A DNA stretch of 64,000 nt, from NCBI RefSeq assembly GCF_015999245.1, contig NZ_JAEAMR010000007.1:1-64000 (forward strand). The letters are read 5' to 3'. Shown here in pieces: positions 61,873 through 64,000 of this stretch; the first letter of the stretch is position 1; each line of letters opens with the position of its first letter. Position numbers and translations under genes: made by a program. A model generated the notes under the pieces. The model was not told where the DNA came from. It did not search any database and was given only the letters and a program-made list of their open reading frames with translations. This DNA is from Streptomyces sp. AV19. Lineage in GTDB: Bacteria > Actinomycetota > Actinomycetes > Streptomycetales > Streptomycetaceae.

Positions 61873-61992
61873 ATGAACTGTCCCGCATGTGGATCTTCGG
61901 ACATGAGGCAACTCAACAATGGAAACTGGCAGTGCGGAAACTGCGGCGCAGTCACGGCTGGATCGGGCGGCATGGGATGCGCTCGCCCCTGA
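61873..61992 (+). CDS. Zinc-ribbon mini-protein
   Basis: This 39-residue frame starts at ATG 61873 with GGAGA eight bases upstream. It reads MNCPACGSSDMRQ and NGNWQCGNCGAV: two CxxC pairs 20 residues apart, the minimal zinc ribbon. It stops at 61992. It overlaps the next frame (61919-62125) out of phase. It could be an independent microprotein or the N-terminus of a protein continued by a frameshift. Codon use fits coding only moderately, so confidence is limited. Confidence 0.5.
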   Translation: MNCPACGSSDMRQLNNGNWQCGNCGAVTAGSGGMGCARP

Positions 61993-62125
61993 GACGCGTG
62001 AACGGCTGGCGGCCTTCATGTCGCCCGAGGAGTTCACGGTGACGGCCGGCAGCGAGGAGTCCGCGGAGCGCTTCCGGCGCTTCATGGACACCCTCGACCG
62101 CGCCGAGAAGCACCGGCCGCTCTAG
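61919..62125 (+). CDS. Small helical hypothetical protein (possible continuation of the zinc ribbon)
   Basis: This 68-residue frame from ATG 61919 contains SRLDRAAWDALAPETRERLA, AFMSPEEFTVTAGSEESAER and FRRFMDTLDRAEKHRPL. From about 61990 onward it has strong third-position GC bias. It has no ribosome binding site of its own; the first 24 codons overlap the zinc-ribbon frame. A frameshift joining the two would give a zinc ribbon plus helical tail of ~90 residues. It is followed by a strong terminator. Confidence 0.5.
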   Translation: METGSAETAAQSRLDRAAWDALAPETRERLAAFMSPEEFTVTAGSEESAERFRRFMDTLDRAEKHRPL

Positions 62126-62142
62126 CGGCGCGGGCGCACTCC

Positions 62143-62194
62143 GCGCGCAGGGCCCCGCCCGCCCCTTCCGGGGCGCGGGCGGGGCCCTGCGCGC
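62143..62194. terminator. Large perfect hairpin terminating the cysO-cysM transcript
   Basis: GCGCGCAGGGCCCCGCCCGC (62143-62162) and its exact complement (62175-62194) form a 20-bp stem with a 12-base loop, placed 18 bases after the small gene's stop. Confidence 0.85.
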
Positions 62195-62375
62195 TCCCGG
62201 TCCGCTGTCCTGGTGATTCCAGCCACACACCCACCCCACCGAGGAGCGGGCGCTCCGTTCCCGCCTTACCCTCGGACGCACCGCGTGGCCCCGCGCCGGT
62301 CCCGCACCGGTTACGCGTCGGCCCCGCATCGGCCCCCAGCCCCCCCGTCACCGGCCCACGGAGGTTCAGGCCCGT

Positions 62376-63128
62376 ATGAAGCTCACCGTCGTCGGATGCG
62401 CGGGGTCGTTCCCGTCCACGGAATCGGCCTGTTCGAGCTACCTCGTGGAGGCCGACGGCTACCGGCTGCTGCTCGACATGGGCAACGGAGCCCTCGGCGA
62501 GCTGCAGCGCCACATCGGGCTCTACGACCTCGACGCCGTCCTGCTGTCCCATCTGCACCCCGACCACTTCATCGACATGTGCGGCTACTTCGTCGCCCGT
62601 TACTACCGGCACGAGGGGGGCCGCGCGGACGCCATCCCCGTGCACGGGCCCGCGGGCACGGAGGAGCGGCTGCTCACCGCGTACGGGGACGTGCCGCACG
62701 AGGCGTGCATGAGCGAGGTCTTCGACTTCCGCACGCTGGAACCGGGTTCGTTCTCGCTCGGCCCGTTCACGGTCTTCACCGACCGCGTCAACCATCCCGT
62801 CGAGGCGTTCGCCTTCCGGGTGGAGCACGGGGGGTCGGCGGTCGTCTACTCCGGCGACACGGGCCCCTGCGAGGCGATCAACGCCCTTTCCAAGGACGCG
62901 GACCTGCTGCTGTGCGAGGCGTCGTTCACGCACGGCAAGGAGGACATTCCCGACCTGCACCTGAACGGCCTGGAGGCGGGCCGGATCGCGGCGGACGCGC
63001 GGGTCGGGCGGCTGGTGCTGACCCACATCCCGCCGTGGACGGATCCGTTGACGAATCTGCGGGACGCGCGGTCGGTGTACGAGGGGCCGGCGGAGCTGGC
63101 GCGGGCGGGGGCTGTGTACGAGGTGTGA
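62376..63128 (+). CDS. MBL-fold metallo-hydrolase, Rv1339-like
   Basis: This 250-residue protein has the metallo-beta-lactamase motif SHLHPDHFIDMCGY, plus VYSGDTGPCEA, EASFTH and LTHIPPWTDP. Its N-terminus MKLTVVGCAGSFPSTESACS matches the mycobacterial Rv1339 family, whose member has been described as a cyclic-AMP phosphodiesterase. In Mycobacterium it is close to mec-cysO-cysM, and the same neighbourhood is kept here. The activity in Streptomyces is inferred. ATG at 62376 follows GGAGGTTCAGGCCCGT. Confidence 0.9.
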   Translation: MKLTVVGCAGSFPSTESACSSYLVEADGYRLLLDMGNGALGELQRHIGLYDLDAVLLSHLHPDHFIDMCGYFVARYYRHEGGRADAIPVHGPAGTEERLLTAYGDVPHEACMSEVFDFRTLEPGSFSLGPFTVFTDRVNHPVEAFAFRVEHGGSAVVYSGDTGPCEAINALSKDADLLLCEASFTHGKEDIPDLHLNGLEAGRIAADARVGRLVLTHIPPWTDPLTNLRDARSVYEGPAELARAGAVYEV

Positions 63129-63163
63129 GGGGCGGGTGCCCCGGTGTCGAGTTCGCCCCCGGC

Positions 63164-63437
63164 CCGCCCTTTCACCGTTTCCGCAGGGGCTGCGCCCCTT
63201 CGTAACCCCCGTGTGGCGCGGGGCGCGCCGGGCCTGCGCTCCGCGCGGTGGGTGTGGGGGCTTCGCCCCCTGGGCCCCTCGGCCCGGCACCGCGCTTCGC
63301 GCGGTGGGCGGGGCTCCGCCCCTGCGCCCCGCCGGGGCTCCGCCCCTGGCCCCCGCAACCGCGCTCCGCGCGGTTGTCCTCAAGCGGCGCAGCCGCGTTG
63401 CCCCGCGCGGAGCGCGCGAGAAACGGTGAAAGGGCGG
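63164..63437. repeat. Large palindromic intergenic repeat, copy 4 (central palindrome deleted)
   Basis: It is bounded by CGCCCTTTCACCGTTTCC and GAGAAACGGTGAAAGGGCGG. Halves contain GGGGGCTTCGCCCCC, GGGGCTCCGCCCC and CGCTCCGCGCG hairpins. The centre is reduced to TTGTCCTCAAGCGGCGCAGC, lacking the 20-bp arms. It lies between the convergent MBL-fold and purL genes. Confidence 0.8.
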
Positions 63438-63453
63438 GGCGGGGAAAGAACCC

Positions 63454-64000
63454 CTACCCGAACAGCGCCGGGATCGTCGCCTCGTACACGCCCCGCACCT
63501 CCGCCAGCGGCAGGCTGAACTGCCCCTGCACCTCGACGGATTCGCCGTCCACCACACCGATCCGCGTCGCCGGCAGCCCCCGCGCCCCGCACATGTCCGT
63601 GAAGCGGAGCTCCTCGCTCCGCGGCACCGAGACGATCGCCCGGCCCGCCGACTCGGAGAAGAGGAAGACGAACGGGTCCAGGCCGTCGGGGACGACGACC
63701 CGCGCGCCCCGGCCGCCCCGCAGGCAGGACTCCACCAGCGCCTGGACCAGACCGCCGTCCGACAGGTCGTGCGCGGCGTCGATCATGCCGTCGCGCGAGC
63801 CCGAGATGAGGATCTCGCCCAGCAGCTTCTCGCGGTCGAGATCCACGGCCGGCGGCAGGCCGCCGAGGTGGTCGTGGATCACCTGGGACCAGGCCGAGCC
63901 GCCGAGCTCCTCGCGGGTGTCGCCCAGCAGGTAGAGCAGCTGGCCCTCCTGCGCGAACGCCATCGGCGTACGGCGGTTGACGTCGTCGATGACGCCCAGC
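63454..64000 (-). CDS. purL: Phosphoribosylformylglycinamidine synthase II, C-terminal part, runs off right edge
   Basis: The last ~180 residues of PurL are present: [80 protein letters not shown] and a C-terminal [11 protein letters not shown]. PurL converts FGAR to FGAM with PurQ and PurS. The frame is open to the edge, so the start and most of the gene lie outside. It is separated from purF-purM by an unrelated block. Confidence 0.95.
   Translation of the reverse strand, partial: LGVIDDVNRRTPMAFAQEGQLLYLLGDTREELGGSAWSQVIHDHLGGLPPAVDLDREKLLGEILISGSRDGMIDAAHDLSDGGLVQALVESCLRGGRGARVVVPDGLDPFVFLFSESAGRAIVSVPRSEELRFTDMCGARGLPATRIGVVDGESVEVQGQFSLPLAEVRGVYEATIPALFG

Overview
The window is chromosomal DNA of a high-GC actinobacterium, almost certainly Streptomyces or a close relative such as Kitasatospora. 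The marker genes are bldC, an NsdA/ORF1590-type sporulation regulator, a WhiJ-like regulator trio (XRE/DUF5753, DUF397, ATPase), valine dehydrogenase and a mycothiol-dependent-isomerase-like protein. GTG starts, leaderless promoters and third-position GC bias agree with this.

Layout. (1) 1-7.3 kb is a degraded accessory zone. It holds pieces of two transposases and a complete IS481-family element (3452-5406). That element ends a decapitated lasso-peptide locus on the minus strand: cyclase C-terminus, B1 (RiPP recognition element), B2 protease and a PCMT-like O-methyltransferase. This order matches aspartimide-forming (lihuanodin-type) lasso clusters, but no precursor gene is visible. A second, different macrolactam cyclase of asparagine-synthetase type, cut at its 3' end, lies at 7.2-9.1 kb. 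(2) 9.7-14.9 kb is core genome: the NsdA-like regulator, lhgO, trmB and a PrsW-type protease. (3) 14.9-21.9 kb is a compositionally distinct island: Vsr endonuclease, C5-cytosine methyltransferase, SNF2-type helicase, ParB-like protein, degenerate HNH-like zinc-finger protein and a divergent regulator next to perfect inverted repeats. This is my best candidate for an undescribed defence system. (4) 22-35 kb has the WhiJ-like trio, an aldo/keto reductase, two MFS transporters, an M23 peptidase behind a c-di-AMP (ydaO) riboswitch, a PP2C phosphatase, a DEAD-box helicase next to a cold-shock protein, and tRNA-Lys. (5) 35.9-48.7 kb has a second DEAD-box helicase with an RDD/RGG-like tail, a lipoprotein, a zincin, tRNA-Glu/Asp/Phe, hrpA, a second identical tRNA-Asp, bldC, vdh and a DUF3073 protein. 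(6) 48.7-64 kb has purM-purF and the cut end of purL. Between them lie a TetR/MFS pair, NAD salvage (pncA, pncB), clpS with a DUF2017 gene, an amino-acid permease, the CysO-dependent cysteine module (Mec+-like M67 protease, CysO, CysM) and an Rv1339-like metallo-beta-lactamase-fold protein.

Working together. The M67 protease, sulfur carrier and CysM form a complete CysO/CysM cysteine pathway, in which the carrier unusually has 18 residues after its Gly-Gly. The methyltransferase, helicase, ParB-like and HNH-like genes run as one tight operon (7-22 nt gap, ATGA overlap, 125 nt gap), with vsr converging on the methyltransferase.

Two families of non-coding repeats recur. One is a large palindromic intergenic element bounded by CCCTTTCACCGTTT inverted repeats (four loci, all at gene 3' ends). 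The other is a small CTCCCCCA...GGGGGACCCCCA element, seen inside hrpA in frame and inside the riboswitch. Family names come from recognised motifs. No database search was run, and comparisons with other genomes are from memory and marked as inference.
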